Below are positions 36,645 through 44,751 of a stretch of DNA of 64,000 nucleotides, piece by piece. Below the pieces are notes generated by a model. That model had not been told where the DNA came from. It ran no database searches and was given only the letters and a program-made list of their open reading frames with translations. Position numbers and translations under genes: made by a program. The stretch is from Paludisphaera mucosa (lineage in GTDB: Bacteria > Planctomycetota > Planctomycetia > Isosphaerales > Isosphaeraceae). Numbering within the stretch: position 1 is the stretch's first letter; each line of letters starts with the position of its first letter. Where the stretch lies: the NCBI RefSeq assembly GCF_029589435.1, contig NZ_JARRAG010000001.1:362808-426807 (forward strand), written 5' to 3'.

Positions 36645-38054
36645 TCACCCCGCCGCGGCGGCCTTGGGGACGGCGCGGCGGATCTCGGGGGTGGCGGGGA
36701 CGCGGTCGACGAGCCGGTTGGGGCGGCCGTCGGGCTGCTTGTGGAGTTCGAAGGCGTCGTACGGATCGCCAAGCGCCGTGCGGGCCTCGTACCGCAGCAC
36801 GCCGCCGTCGACGGCGATCACCTGGTAGAGCTGCACGTCCTCGCCGGCCCGGCGCATCCAGTGCTCGGGGTCGAGGACGTACATCTTCGGGCCCGCCACC
36901 GAGACGACGTAGACCGTGCCCGCCGTGGCCGTCGGGTCGTCCCGCGTGTTCGCCCCTTCGGGAACGTTCTCGAACGCCTTCAGTCCCGTCCGAGCGTACG
37001 TGTGGTCGTGGCCTTGCAGCACGAGGTCGACCTTGCGGCGGTCGAAGACCGGCTGCCAGAGCGCGCGCAGCTCGGGGTTGTCGCGGTTCTTGGCGGGCGA
37101 GTAGATCGGGTGGTGGAACGTGACGATCGTCCAGGTCTGGGGGTTCTCCGCCAGGACGCGGTCGAGCCATTCGGCCTGCTCGCGGTGCGCCTCGTTCGAG
37201 TTCAGCGAGACCACGCGGACCCCCTGGTAATCGAAGAAATAGGCGGCCTCTTCCAGCCCGGGAGGGCCGTTCTCCGGGAGCGCGAACTGGGCCCGCCAGT
37301 GGGGCGTGAAGAGCGCCTTGGCGTTGGGGTCGACCTTGCCGTCGGGGAGCCGTGGGCGTTCGTACTCGTGGTTGCCGGGGGAGGGGACGTTGGCGACCAT
37401 GCCGTCGACCCAGCCGCCGGCCGCGAACCACTCGCCCCAGAGGGCGTCGTCCCAGCCGCGGTTGACGAGGTCGCCGGCGTGGACCATGAACGCGGCGTCG
37501 GGGGCGTCGGCGTAGGCGCGACGGATCACCCGCGACCACATCGACTTGATGTCGTTCTGGGCGTCCCCGAAGTAGAGGAAGCGGAACGGCTCCGGCTTAT
37601 CGGAGGCCGTCCGGACCTGGTACCACTCGCTCCAGTCGACGCCGTCGCCCACGCGGTAGACGTAGGCCGTCGAGGGCGAAAGGTCCCGGAAGACGACCGA
37701 GTGGAACCGCGCCGAGTTGAGGTTGGTCGCCAGCGTCTGCGAGGCCGCCGAAACGGTCTTCGCCCGCTCGGGGAACCGCGGGCCGGGCTCGGCGGCGGCG
37801 ATCTGCGCCAGGCCCGCGGCGACGCTGGCGTCGGTCCGCCACGAGACCGCGATCGTTCGCGCGGGGTCGGCGGCGATGGTCCGGACGATCCGATCCGGGA
37901 TCGGCGTGGGCCGATGCGCGTCGGCCGCGGCGACCGGCTTGGTCCGCGGCGCGGCGAGCGGGGCCGGGACGGGCGCCTGGGCCCATGCGGCCGGCGTGAT
38001 GCAGGCGATCGCGGTCAGCATCAGGGAGCGAAGTCTCGGTCGGGTCGCGGTCAT
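36645..38054 (-). CDS. Secreted purple-acid-phosphatase-like metallophosphoesterase
   Basis: A 469-residue secreted enzyme. The signal peptide covers about residues 1-25 (ending AAWAQA). A purple-acid-phosphatase N-terminal fibronectin-like domain (about 50-150) includes RTIAVSWRTDASV and FRDLSPSTAYVYRVGDG. The dinuclear-metal catalytic domain follows with the usual ligands in order: FLYFGDAQND, VHAGDLVNRG, SPGNHEYE, VTFHHPIYSP and QGHDHTYAR. It should hydrolyse phosphomonoesters in the periplasm or outside the cell, useful under phosphate limitation, though no Pho box was identified. It converges with the toxin-antitoxin operon with only eight bases between. Confidence 0.88.
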   Translation of the reverse strand: MTATRPRLRSLMLTAIACITPAAWAQAPVPAPLAAPRTKPVAAADAHRPTPIPDRIVRTIAADPARTIAVSWRTDASVAAGLAQIAAAEPGPRFPERAKTVSAASQTLATNLNSARFHSVVFRDLSPSTAYVYRVGDGVDWSEWYQVRTASDKPEPFRFLYFGDAQNDIKSMWSRVIRRAYADAPDAAFMVHAGDLVNRGWDDALWGEWFAAGGWVDGMVANVPSPGNHEYERPRLPDGKVDPNAKALFTPHWRAQFALPENGPPGLEEAAYFFDYQGVRVVSLNSNEAHREQAEWLDRVLAENPQTWTIVTFHHPIYSPAKNRDNPELRALWQPVFDRRKVDLVLQGHDHTYARTGLKAFENVPEGANTRDDPTATAGTVYVVSVAGPKMYVLDPEHWMRRAGEDVQLYQVIAVDGGVLRYEARTALGDPYDAFELHKQPDGRPNRLVDRVPATPEIRRAVPKAAAAG

Positions 38055-38303
38055 CGCGGCTCCTCGGTCGGGTCGTGTCGGGGCGTCGGCGTCGTCGGGC
38101 CTCGACTCTAGCCGCCCGCTCGGCCGGTTTCCAGTCGCCGCAAGTCCTTGCGTGATTGACGCGCGGGGGGCGGGGGGGCATCATGGCGATGTGATCCGCG
38201 GACCGCTTGCGCCGGGTCGAGCCGCGCCCGTTCGGGCGTCGTGCTCGGCCGGAATTTCGAAGGCGAGGCCCGGATCGGACCCTTCGACGGCGGGGGACGC
38301 GCG

Positions 38304-40769
38304 GTGATCGGCCCAGGTTCGACGCTCAATGATCGATTCCTCCTGCAGAAGGAACTGGGCCGGGGGGGCATGGGCGCGGTCTACGCGGCGGTCGACCAGG
38401 TGCTCCAGCGCAGCGTGGCGATCAAGGTCCTGAAGGACCAGCAGGCGGGCGACGAGGTCTCCAAGCGGCTCCGGCTCGAGGCCCAGATCGCCGCCCGGCT
38501 CCTGCACGACAACGTCGTGCGGATCTACGACTTCGGCCAGGCCGGGGGGACCAGCTACCTGGTCATGGAGCAGGTCGACGGCGTGAGCTACGTCCGCCGC
38601 TGGCGCGATCTCCCGCTCGCCGGCCGGCTGAAGATCCTCGCCGGCGTGGCCGAGGCCCTCGACTACGCGCATCGTCAGGGCGTCATCCATCGCGACGTCA
38701 AGCCGGGGAACGTGCTGCTCACGGCGGCCGACGTGCCCAAGCTGTCGGACTTCGGCCTCTCGCTGCTGGCCGAGCACGACGACGCCGCGGGGGTCGTCCG
38801 GGGTACGCCGCACTACATGAGCCCCGAGCAGGCGAAGGGGCAGCGGCTGAACTACAAGACCGACCTGTACTCGCTCGGCGTGATGGTCTACGAGTCGGCG
38901 GCCGGCGCGGTGCCGTTCACGGGCACGGCGATGACCGTCATGGCCCAGCACGCCAACACCCCGCCGCCGCCGATCCTGGCGCGCGACCAGCCGGTCTCCC
39001 CCGATCTGGAGAAGCTGATCCTGGCCCTGCTGGCCAAGCGTCCCGAGGACCGCCCCGCCAGCGGCGCGGTCGTGGCCGAGGCCCTGCGCGTCGAGGCCCG
39101 CAAGCTCCAGGGCGGGGCCGACGTCGCGGCCGGCGAGCCCGCCCCCGACGCCGCCCCCGAGGACGCCGGCGAGCCGGTCCTGGACCTCGGCGCTGGCCGA
39201 GCTGCGCGAGGGCGGGCGGTCGCCGGCGCGGCCCCCGCCGCCCGGGCGAGGCGGTCCGAGCCGGCCCACGCCGTTGCCGCGCCCCACGTCGCGGCGGCCG
39301 AGGCCGCCGACCTCGCGGCCTCGCCCCTCGTCCGCAAGTTGCTCAGGACGATCCTGGCCGAGCCGGTCTCGCTCAACCCCGAGGAACGCTACCTCAACGG
39401 CTACTACCTCGCCCACCTGCTGGTCGGCTCGCGGCGGCGGCCGTTCTTCGCCCGCCGCAAGCTCGAACGCCTCAACGCCGACCGCGCGCGTCTGATCCTG
39501 GCCCTCACCTACGTCCTCACCGCCCACGACTCCGAGGCCGCCGTCCCGGAAGCCGCGCAGCTCCTCGACGAGCGGATCGAGGTCCGCCCGGCGCTCAACC
39601 CGGTGGTCGTCGCCAAGTTTTTGAGCTGGCGCGACAACCCCAACCGCCGGCGGATGCTCCGCCAGGCCCGCAAGGCGCTCCAGGACGCGAGCGCCTACGC
39701 CCGCGAGCACATGACCGACGCCAAGGGCGTGCTCAACGTGGGTTTGATCCCCCGCTCGACCGAGGACCTCCGCAAGCTGGCCCCGGAGCGCGAGGTCGGC
39801 GACGAGCTGGTGGAGCGCTGGAACCGCCTGGCCGACGCCTGGCGCGAGCACGCCGACCTCCGCGAGACCGTCCTGCGCTACGCCGGAGGCGCGGCCTATC
39901 GCGACCCCTCGGGCGCGGCGATGTGGGCCGAGGTCGTCTATCCGCTGGTCGAGATGTCGCGCTGGCAGCGCGCGCGGCGGGGCAAGCTGCGAGACGCCTG
40001 GCATTTCGTCGCCAACCGCGTCCTCCGGCTGCCCGACCCGGGCGAGAAGCTGCACCGCACGCTCACCCGGCACCTGGCCCCGCGGGTCGTCGAGCAGCTC
40101 GACCGCTCGGCCGTCCAGCTCGACCGCGTCCTGGCACGGTCCGACCCCGACGACGAGGCCCAGCCCGAGGACCAGGACTCCCGCGCCGCGAGGCTCGCCC
40201 AGGGCTCCGAGGCCGCGCGGATTGGCGCGATCGCCGCCGAGGCCGACGCCGAGGTCGTCGATTCCGACCAGGTCGCGCTCGTCGACGTCGACCCGATCCG
40301 ATTCCTCCAGGGCGAGCTGCACGAGCTTTGGAAAGAGGCCGCCGCCGGCATGCGGCAGGCGACCGGCGGGCCCGGGCCGCGGCCGGCGGGGCATCGGCAC
40401 ACTCCGTTGGGCCCGTACCGCCTCGCGGTCGTGCCGTCGGTCCGGGGCGCGGCGGCCGGCCAGGTCGTCGTCCAGGGGATGCCCAGCAAGCAGATCGAGA
40501 TGCTCACCCCGTCGCTCCGCACCGCCGGCTCGCGCGGCCGGGCCATCATCGCCGCGTGGACCTACGACGACCACAGCCTGCTCTTGACCTACAGCGACTT
40601 CAAGAGCGTCCAGCGCTACATCCTCTGGGACGCCCCCCACGGCCGTCAGACGGCCTATTCCGACCCCGCCGACATCTACCGCGAGCTGGAAGCCCTCGGC
40701 ATGGAAGTGCCCGAGGCGATGGAGACGGCCCTCAGCCGCGGCTTCCGCCCCCAGGGCGGGCGCGGCTGA
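38304..40769 (+). CDS. Soluble Hanks-type Ser/Thr protein kinase with large unknown C-terminal region
   Basis: An 821-residue protein. The kinase domain spans about residues 10-270, with the glycine loop KELGRGGMGAVY, Lys41 in VAIKVLK, the catalytic HRDVKPGNVLL, SDFGLS and GTPHYMSPEQAKG. An Ala/Glu-rich linker (about 275-345) leads to a helical region of about 450 residues (RKLLRTILAEPVSLNPEERY, FFARRKLERLNADRARLI, LRYAGGAAYRDPSGAAMWAE) that I do not recognise. No membrane helix is present, unlike PASTA kinases. I chose the GTG at 38304 (IGPGSTLNDRF) because a G-rich ribosome site precedes it; a GTG at 38241 adds 21 residues. Its 3' end overlaps the next gene by 38 bases on the other strand. 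Confidence 0.88.
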   Translation: MIGPGSTLNDRFLLQKELGRGGMGAVYAAVDQVLQRSVAIKVLKDQQAGDEVSKRLRLEAQIAARLLHDNVVRIYDFGQAGGTSYLVMEQVDGVSYVRRWRDLPLAGRLKILAGVAEALDYAHRQGVIHRDVKPGNVLLTAADVPKLSDFGLSLLAEHDDAAGVVRGTPHYMSPEQAKGQRLNYKTDLYSLGVMVYESAAGAVPFTGTAMTVMAQHANTPPPPILARDQPVSPDLEKLILALLAKRPEDRPASGAVVAEALRVEARKLQGGADVAAGEPAPDAAPEDAGEPVLDLGAGRAARGRAVAGAAPAARARRSEPAHAVAAPHVAAAEAADLAASPLVRKLLRTILAEPVSLNPEERYLNGYYLAHLLVGSRRRPFFARRKLERLNADRARLILALTYVLTAHDSEAAVPEAAQLLDERIEVRPALNPVVVAKFLSWRDNPNRRRMLRQARKALQDASAYAREHMTDAKGVLNVGLIPRSTEDLRKLAPEREVGDELVERWNRLADAWREHADLRETVLRYAGGAAYRDPSGAAMWAEVVYPLVEMSRWQRARRGKLRDAWHFVANRVLRLPDPGEKLHRTLTRHLAPRVVEQLDRSAVQLDRVLARSDPDDEAQPEDQDSRAARLAQGSEAARIGAIAAEADAEVVDSDQVALVDVDPIRFLQGELHELWKEAAAGMRQATGGPGPRPAGHRHTPLGPYRLAVVPSVRGAAAGQVVVQGMPSKQIEMLTPSLRTAGSRGRAIIAAWTYDDHSLLLTYSDFKSVQRYILWDAPHGRQTAYSDPADIYRELEALGMEVPEAMETALSRGFRPQGGRG

Positions 40770-41406
40770 GCCGTCTCCCGGAATCCCTCACCTCCGGCGA
40801 CCAGATCAGGTAGCCGCCGCCGTCGAAGGCGGGGACGAAGATGTGCGCCGTGTGGTCGACGATCTCGTCGAGGAACCACGCGTCGTCGATGTCGCTCTTG
40901 GGCGGTTCCTGACACCGTGAACAGACGCCCGTCTGCCAGTGATGCCGGGAGCCGATCGCATTCTCGATGGCGTCCAGGTCGGTCACGTCGGGCGTCACGA
41001 TGTGGAAGACCTCGTCTCCGAAGCAGGAGACCGGCGGCGGGTCCTCCGTTTGCCGGTCGATGAAAGTCCTGGCGTTTGCGGCCCCGTTCTCGCACACGAC
41101 CACGGCGTCGGCGGAGGACTGCAAATACTCTCTCATGACGATGGAGAGCCGTACGACCGGCCGCTCGTCCTCGGGCCATTCGGCGGGGTGCGAGAACCTG
41201 ACGGTATCGGAGCGAACCAGCAAATCGTTGGGCCACACGTCGCCGCTCATGACCGCAAAGATCGACCCCCTCGCATTCGCGAACCGGTCGAGGAGCTTTC
41301 GCGAGAAGACATGGTCATGGGCGCAGACGGACGGGCTTTCGAGGATCCACCGGCTGGCCTTCTCATGGTCTCCGCCCGCCTCGGGCACGATCGAGCTGAG
41401 GTTCAT
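40732..41406 (-). CDS. Hypothetical protein, possibly acquired
   Basis: A 224-residue soluble protein that I do not recognise. It has no signal peptide or membrane segment. Visible features are a Cys/His-containing stretch (RHHWQTGVCSRCQEPPKSD) that might bind zinc, and beta-rich segments such as RFSHPAEWPEDERPVVRLSI and DEVFHIVTPDVTD. Codon use has more A/T in third positions than the surroundings. The ATG at 41406 has GGTGG eight bases upstream; a GTG at 41418 is the alternative. Its last 38 bases overlap the 3' end of the kinase gene on the opposite strand, an arrangement that suggests insertion or loss of an original stop. Confidence 0.6.
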   Translation of the reverse strand: MNLSSIVPEAGGDHEKASRWILESPSVCAHDHVFSRKLLDRFANARGSIFAVMSGDVWPNDLLVRSDTVRFSHPAEWPEDERPVVRLSIVMREYLQSSADAVVVCENGAANARTFIDRQTEDPPPVSCFGDEVFHIVTPDVTDLDAIENAIGSRHHWQTGVCSRCQEPPKSDIDDAWFLDEIVDHTAHIFVPAFDGGGYLIWSPEVRDSGRRLSRARPGGGSRG

Positions 41407-41463
41407 CGTATGATCCACCGAGGAGGGGCAGATCCGCGGACGGTTCGTGCAAGGGGCCGATCG

Positions 41464-41896
41464 CTTACAGGCTCTGACAAAAACCCAGACACCCTCTCTC
41501 TTTACAAGGCTCTGCCGGAGCCATTGTTGGAGACCGGAATATTCAGGAACGGCCGCCGAAACACTCTCCGTAATGTGATCGGACGAACGGAGGTTACGAT
41601 GAGCCTGTTATTCGCCGCGACTACCCAGCCCGGCTTATCGCAATACTACATCGGTTGGGGCACGCTGTCGCTGATCAATGCCGGGCTGGCACAGTCCAAA
41701 GGTCATAGTGGCATGGCTTGGTGGATCATGTCCCTCATGCTCGGGCCTGTGGCCACCTTGATAATAGTTGCTTTACTTCAACCGCCGTCGGTGCTTCCCG
41801 GTTCGCCGAGCATCCCGCTTCCGGAGCATTCAGGCAAGCCTCCGGTCGATCCGGCCACGTTCGATGAGCTGGCCTGAATCTTACAGGCACTGACAT
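41464..41896 (+). repeat. Pair of direct repeats CTTACAGGCNCTGACA flanking a small membrane gene
   Basis: CTTACAGGCTCTGACA at 41464-41479 and CTTACAGGCACTGACA at 41880-41895 differ at one base. They flank the 92-residue membrane protein gene. The second copy also forms an inverted pair (ACTGACA ... TGTCAGT) with 41919-41925, across the stop of the VWA gene. Confidence 0.55.
41599..41877 (+). CDS. Small membrane protein flanked by direct repeats
   Basis: A 92-residue protein with two hydrophobic segments, about residues 14-30 (YYIGWGTLSLINAGLAQ) and 40-62 (AWWIMSLMLGPVATLIIVALL), and a Pro-rich hydrophilic tail (PPSVLPGSPSIPLPEHSG). It is probably an inner-membrane protein with both ends on one side. 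The ATG at 41599 has GGAGG five bases upstream. Base composition is less GC-rich than the neighbours. It lies between 16-base direct repeats and next to the end of the VWA gene. I do not recognise the family; it could be a small immunity-like or phage-derived protein, but nothing proves this. Confidence 0.58.
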   Translation: MSLLFAATTQPGLSQYYIGWGTLSLINAGLAQSKGHSGMAWWIMSLMLGPVATLIIVALLQPPSVLPGSPSIPLPEHSGKPPVDPATFDELA

Positions 41897-41919
41897 AGCC
41901 GAGGTCACGTCAGAGTTTG

Positions 41920-42969
41920 TCAGTACCCCGCGGCCGACTTGGGGAACCGCGACGTGTCGACGTAGGTGTACGCGCCGCCGGTCGCCGTGGCCAGCCGCCG
42001 CAGGGGGGTGTTCTGGCCCATGTCGCGGCCGAGGCCGAACTCGATGGCCTGGATCCGGCTCTCCTTCGCCTCGCGCAGCAGGGTCTCGACGTTGTCGTTG
42101 GTCATCGACGCGGCGTCGGTCAGGAAGAAGATGACCTCGGGCCGATCGACGAGCGCCGTGCGCAGGGCGAGCAGGTGGTCGGTGCCGCCGAAGGGGGCGA
42201 CGGCGGCGAGCTGGGCCCGCACCCGGGCCTTGTTGGCGGCGGTCGCCGGCATCAGGCCGCGGCGGCCCTGGGCGTCGGTCAGCTTGCGGGCGTTGAGGTC
42301 GTAGAACGTGACCGCGAAGTCGACGTCGGGCGGCAGGCGGTCGAGGCTCGCGAGCAGCTCGCGCTTGGCGATGTCCAGGGCGTTGCGGGTGCTCATGCTG
42401 CCGGAGCAGTCGATCACGTAGGCGAACGACCGCCCGTGCTCGCGGCTGCCGAAGAACTCGGTCCCCGGGCCGATCCCGCGACCGACCCCGCCGCCGGAGC
42501 CGCCGCCGCGACCTTCGCCGCCGCCGACCCCGGAGCCCTCCACGAGCCCCGCCCCCGTGGTCGGCAGGTCGGGCAGGTCGCGGGACAGGGCCGCGTCGGG
42601 CTTCACGACGCTCTGGGGCAGGATCTCGTTGAGCAGGGCGTCGGCCGTCGGGTCGCGGACCGGCTTGACCGCCGGCGCGTCGGTCGGCCTCACCGCCATG
42701 TCCGGGTCGCCCAGGCCGCCGATCTCCCCCGGCCCGCCGCCGCCTCCGGCTCCCGAGTCGGGCGGTCGGTCGGCGCGGTTGTCGACCGGCCCCAGGTCGC
42801 CGCGCATCGCCTTCCGCCCGGTGCCTTCGTCGGTCGGCGTCATGACCGCGGTCAACACCGTCAGCGAGGCGAGTGCCGCGAGGAGAACGTGGAACGCCGT
42901 CGACGTCAGCAGCGCCCGCGGGTCGGTGAGCGGCGTTCGCCCCAGCCGGGGCTCATGCGCGGTCGCCAT
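41920..42969 (-). CDS. TonB-architecture protein with C-terminal VWA domain
   Basis: A 349-residue protein. A short cytoplasmic N-terminus is followed by one membrane helix (about residues 20-44) containing Ser23 and His27 in the spacing Ser-x3-His, as in the TonB helix that contacts ExbB-ExbD. A long periplasmic linker (about 46-172) is rich in Gly, Asp and Pro, including GGGEGRGGGSGGG. The C-terminal VWA domain (about 178-345) has an intact metal site: DCSGSMS (D187, S189, S191), GGTDH, and FFLTDAAS. VWA domains bind protein ligands through a divalent metal. It is the last gene of the ExbB-ExbD operon and overlaps the preceding gene by 17 bases. Confidence 0.86.
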   Translation of the reverse strand: MATAHEPRLGRTPLTDPRALLTSTAFHVLLAALASLTVLTAVMTPTDEGTGRKAMRGDLGPVDNRADRPPDSGAGGGGGPGEIGGLGDPDMAVRPTDAPAVKPVRDPTADALLNEILPQSVVKPDAALSRDLPDLPTTGAGLVEGSGVGGGEGRGGGSGGGVGRGIGPGTEFFGSREHGRSFAYVIDCSGSMSTRNALDIAKRELLASLDRLPPDVDFAVTFYDLNARKLTDAQGRRGLMPATAANKARVRAQLAAVAPFGGTDHLLALRTALVDRPEVIFFLTDAASMTNDNVETLLREAKESRIQAIEFGLGRDMGQNTPLRRLATATGGAYTYVDTSRFPKSAAGY

Positions 42970-43666
42970 CGTCGGCCTCCGGTTCGAGGAATTCGGGAGC
43001 GGGGCCCGGCGGGGCGGGGCGGCCCCGGCGTCGGCCTCGCCGGGCGTCCCGCCCGACCGGCGCGGCCAGGCTCCGCCAGGCGAGGAGCCCGGAGACCGCC
43101 GCCAGCCCGACGAACAATCCTACGGTCGCGATCGGCCCCGGCCAGTCGGGAAGCCGCGATTCCTCGGAAGCCGCCTCGACGCGGGTGCTCGGGGTTTCGA
43201 CGCTCGGCGCGGCGGGGCCGACGATCAGGGGGGCGAGCCGATCGCCGCCGGCCTGGTAGCGGACCCGCCTCAGATACACGCCGGTGAACGACGCGGGCGT
43301 CCCCCTGGCGACGGCCTCGCCGCGTTCGGGGGCGGGGAAGAGGATGCAGAGCAGGTCGCCCGAAGGTTCCTCGATCCAGGCCTCGGCGAGCGCGGGGAAG
43401 CTGCCGACGGCGTCCTGGCGGAAGACCCGGACGACCCGGCCCGCGACGCGGACGCGCTTGCCGCGGAACTCGTCGGGGCGGTCCCAGAGCGTGCGGAAGG
43501 TCGCCGGCCGGGGCGGCGACGAATCGCCGGTCTTGCCGGCGAGCGCCGCATGCTCGGCCGCCAGGTCGCCCAGGCCGAGGGGGGCGTCGTCCTGCCACGC
43601 GTCGCTTCGGGGCGTCGCGGCGAGGAGCAGGGTCGCGACGAGCACGAGCCCCGACCGCGGCCTCAT
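42953..43666 (-). CDS. Membrane-anchored OB-like protein of the ExbB/ExbD/VWA operon
   Basis: A 237-residue protein with a signal peptide (about residues 1-23, ending SDAWQ). An OB-fold-like domain follows (about 55-150; [50 protein letters not shown]). Then come a linker, one membrane helix (about 175-197, [20 protein letters not shown]) and a basic, Pro-rich cytoplasmic tail. OB-like domains of this kind occur in exported proteins of unknown role. Its ATG shares ATGA with the end of the second exbD gene, and its end overlaps the VWA gene by 17 bases, so it must act with them. Function is not known; a periplasmic adaptor is inference. Confidence 0.76.
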   Translation of the reverse strand: MRPRSGLVLVATLLLAATPRSDAWQDDAPLGLGDLAAEHAALAGKTGDSSPPRPATFRTLWDRPDEFRGKRVRVAGRVVRVFRQDAVGSFPALAEAWIEEPSGDLLCILFPAPERGEAVARGTPASFTGVYLRRVRYQAGGDRLAPLIVGPAAPSVETPSTRVEAASEESRLPDWPGPIATVGLFVGLAAVSGLLAWRSLAAPVGRDARRGRRRGRPAPPGPAPEFLEPEADDGDRA

Positions 43667-44205
43667 GGCGAGGTCCCCGCCGGGGCCAGGCGGACGGCGG
43701 CGACCCCGGAGGAGGAGCAGACGGCGATGATCCGCGCGGCGGGCTCGTAGAGCAGGCGGTCGTCGGCGATCAGGCGGACGCGCAGCGGGCGGTCGCCGAG
43801 CAGCTCGACGTAGCGGCGGAGCCGCTGGCCGAGCTGCGTCAGGTCGGGGACGGCCGCCTCGCCCAGGCGCAGGGACTTCAGGTCGCCGAGGTCGTCGGCC
43901 TCGGCGCGGATGAGCACGTCGTTCTCCAGGTCGACGTCGACGGTCCGCGACGTCGGCCGCGCCATCCCCCGCGGGGCGCTGGGGAGCGCGGCGGGGGTGG
44001 TCGGCAGGTGGAGGTCGATGTGGGTCTCGGCGGTCGGCGGCCGGAAGGTCAGGATGAAGAAGGCCAGGAGCTGGAACGCCATGTCGAGCATGGGCGCGAC
44101 GGGGAAGTAGACGTCGTCGGGGGGGCCGGGGCGGTAGCGCCGCGTCCCCCGGAACTCGTCGTCCTCGGTCGCCGGGGTCGTCGAGAATTGCGGCGCGATG
44201 CTCAC
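43663..44205 (-). CDS. ExbD/TolR-type proton-channel subunit, second copy
   Basis: A 180-residue ExbD/TolR protein. A charged cytoplasmic start ([18 protein letters not shown]) leads into one membrane helix, [19 protein letters not shown], with the essential Asp at residue 41 (equivalent to Asp25 of E. coli ExbD). A periplasmic domain of about 115 residues follows, ending in RLAPAGTSP. It pairs with ExbB to use the proton gradient. Two different ExbD genes in one operon imply a mixed dimer. Its GTG start at 44205 overlaps the preceding exbD stop as GTGA, with GGAGG four bases upstream. The periplasmic part differs strongly from the first copy. Confidence 0.88.
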   Translation of the reverse strand: MSIAPQFSTTPATEDDEFRGTRRYRPGPPDDVYFPVAPMLDMAFQLLAFFILTFRPPTAETHIDLHLPTTPAALPSAPRGMARPTSRTVDVDLENDVLIRAEADDLGDLKSLRLGEAAVPDLTQLGQRLRRYVELLGDRPLRVRLIADDRLLYEPAARIIAVCSSSGVAAVRLAPAGTSP

Positions 44206-44729
44206 GGCGCCTCCCGGTTCAGGACGACCAGGCTGAAGTTGGCGAACCCTTGCGACTGGGCGTCGACCAGCGTCTTCCGCACCGCGCCGTACGACGCCTC
44301 GCGGTCGGCGCGGAGGACGACGACCGTGGGCAGCTCGCCGCCGGGGTCGGGACCGTTGAATTGGAGACGTAGGGTCGGGACGTCGGACCGGGCCGCGTCG
44401 GCGGCCGGCGTCGTCTGGAGCAGTTCCAACCCGGAGCGGCGCGCATCGGCCTGGCGCCTCCACCACGCCGACGCGGCGTCGCCCTGGAGGACCTGGCCGT
44501 CGGCCAGCAGGCTCCCCCGGGCGTCGATCGCCGCCGCGAGCCGATCGAGCGCCAGGTCGACGCCGGGGAGGGCGGCGGGGGCGACCGGCAGCCGCACGGC
44601 GCGGGTCTCGCCCTCGATCTGGTTGCCGAAGTGGATCAGCATCATGAAGAACGTGATGAGCTGGAGGACCAGGTCCAGCAGCGGCGTCAGGTTCGGGTTC
44701 AGGGCGTGCGAGGGGGACGAGCGCGACAT
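44202..44729 (-). CDS. ExbD/TolR-type proton-channel subunit, first copy
   Basis: A 175-residue ExbD/TolR protein. The N-terminal helix is [19 protein letters not shown] with the proton-carrying Asp at residue 19; the periplasmic part (about 45-175) has the pattern [30 protein letters not shown] and [11 protein letters not shown]. Together with the ExbB-like protein it should form an energised inner-membrane channel. It lies 22 bases after the ExbB gene and overlaps the second ExbD by four bases, so all are translated from one mRNA. The short N-terminus (about 14 residues before the helix) is normal for the family. Confidence 0.9.
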   Translation of the reverse strand: MSRSSPSHALNPNLTPLLDLVLQLITFFMMLIHFGNQIEGETRAVRLPVAPAALPGVDLALDRLAAAIDARGSLLADGQVLQGDAASAWWRRQADARRSGLELLQTTPAADAARSDVPTLRLQFNGPDPGGELPTVVVLRADREASYGAVRKTLVDAQSQGFANFSLVVLNREAP

Positions 44730-44751
44730 GGCGGGCGGCCTCGTCCGGGGT

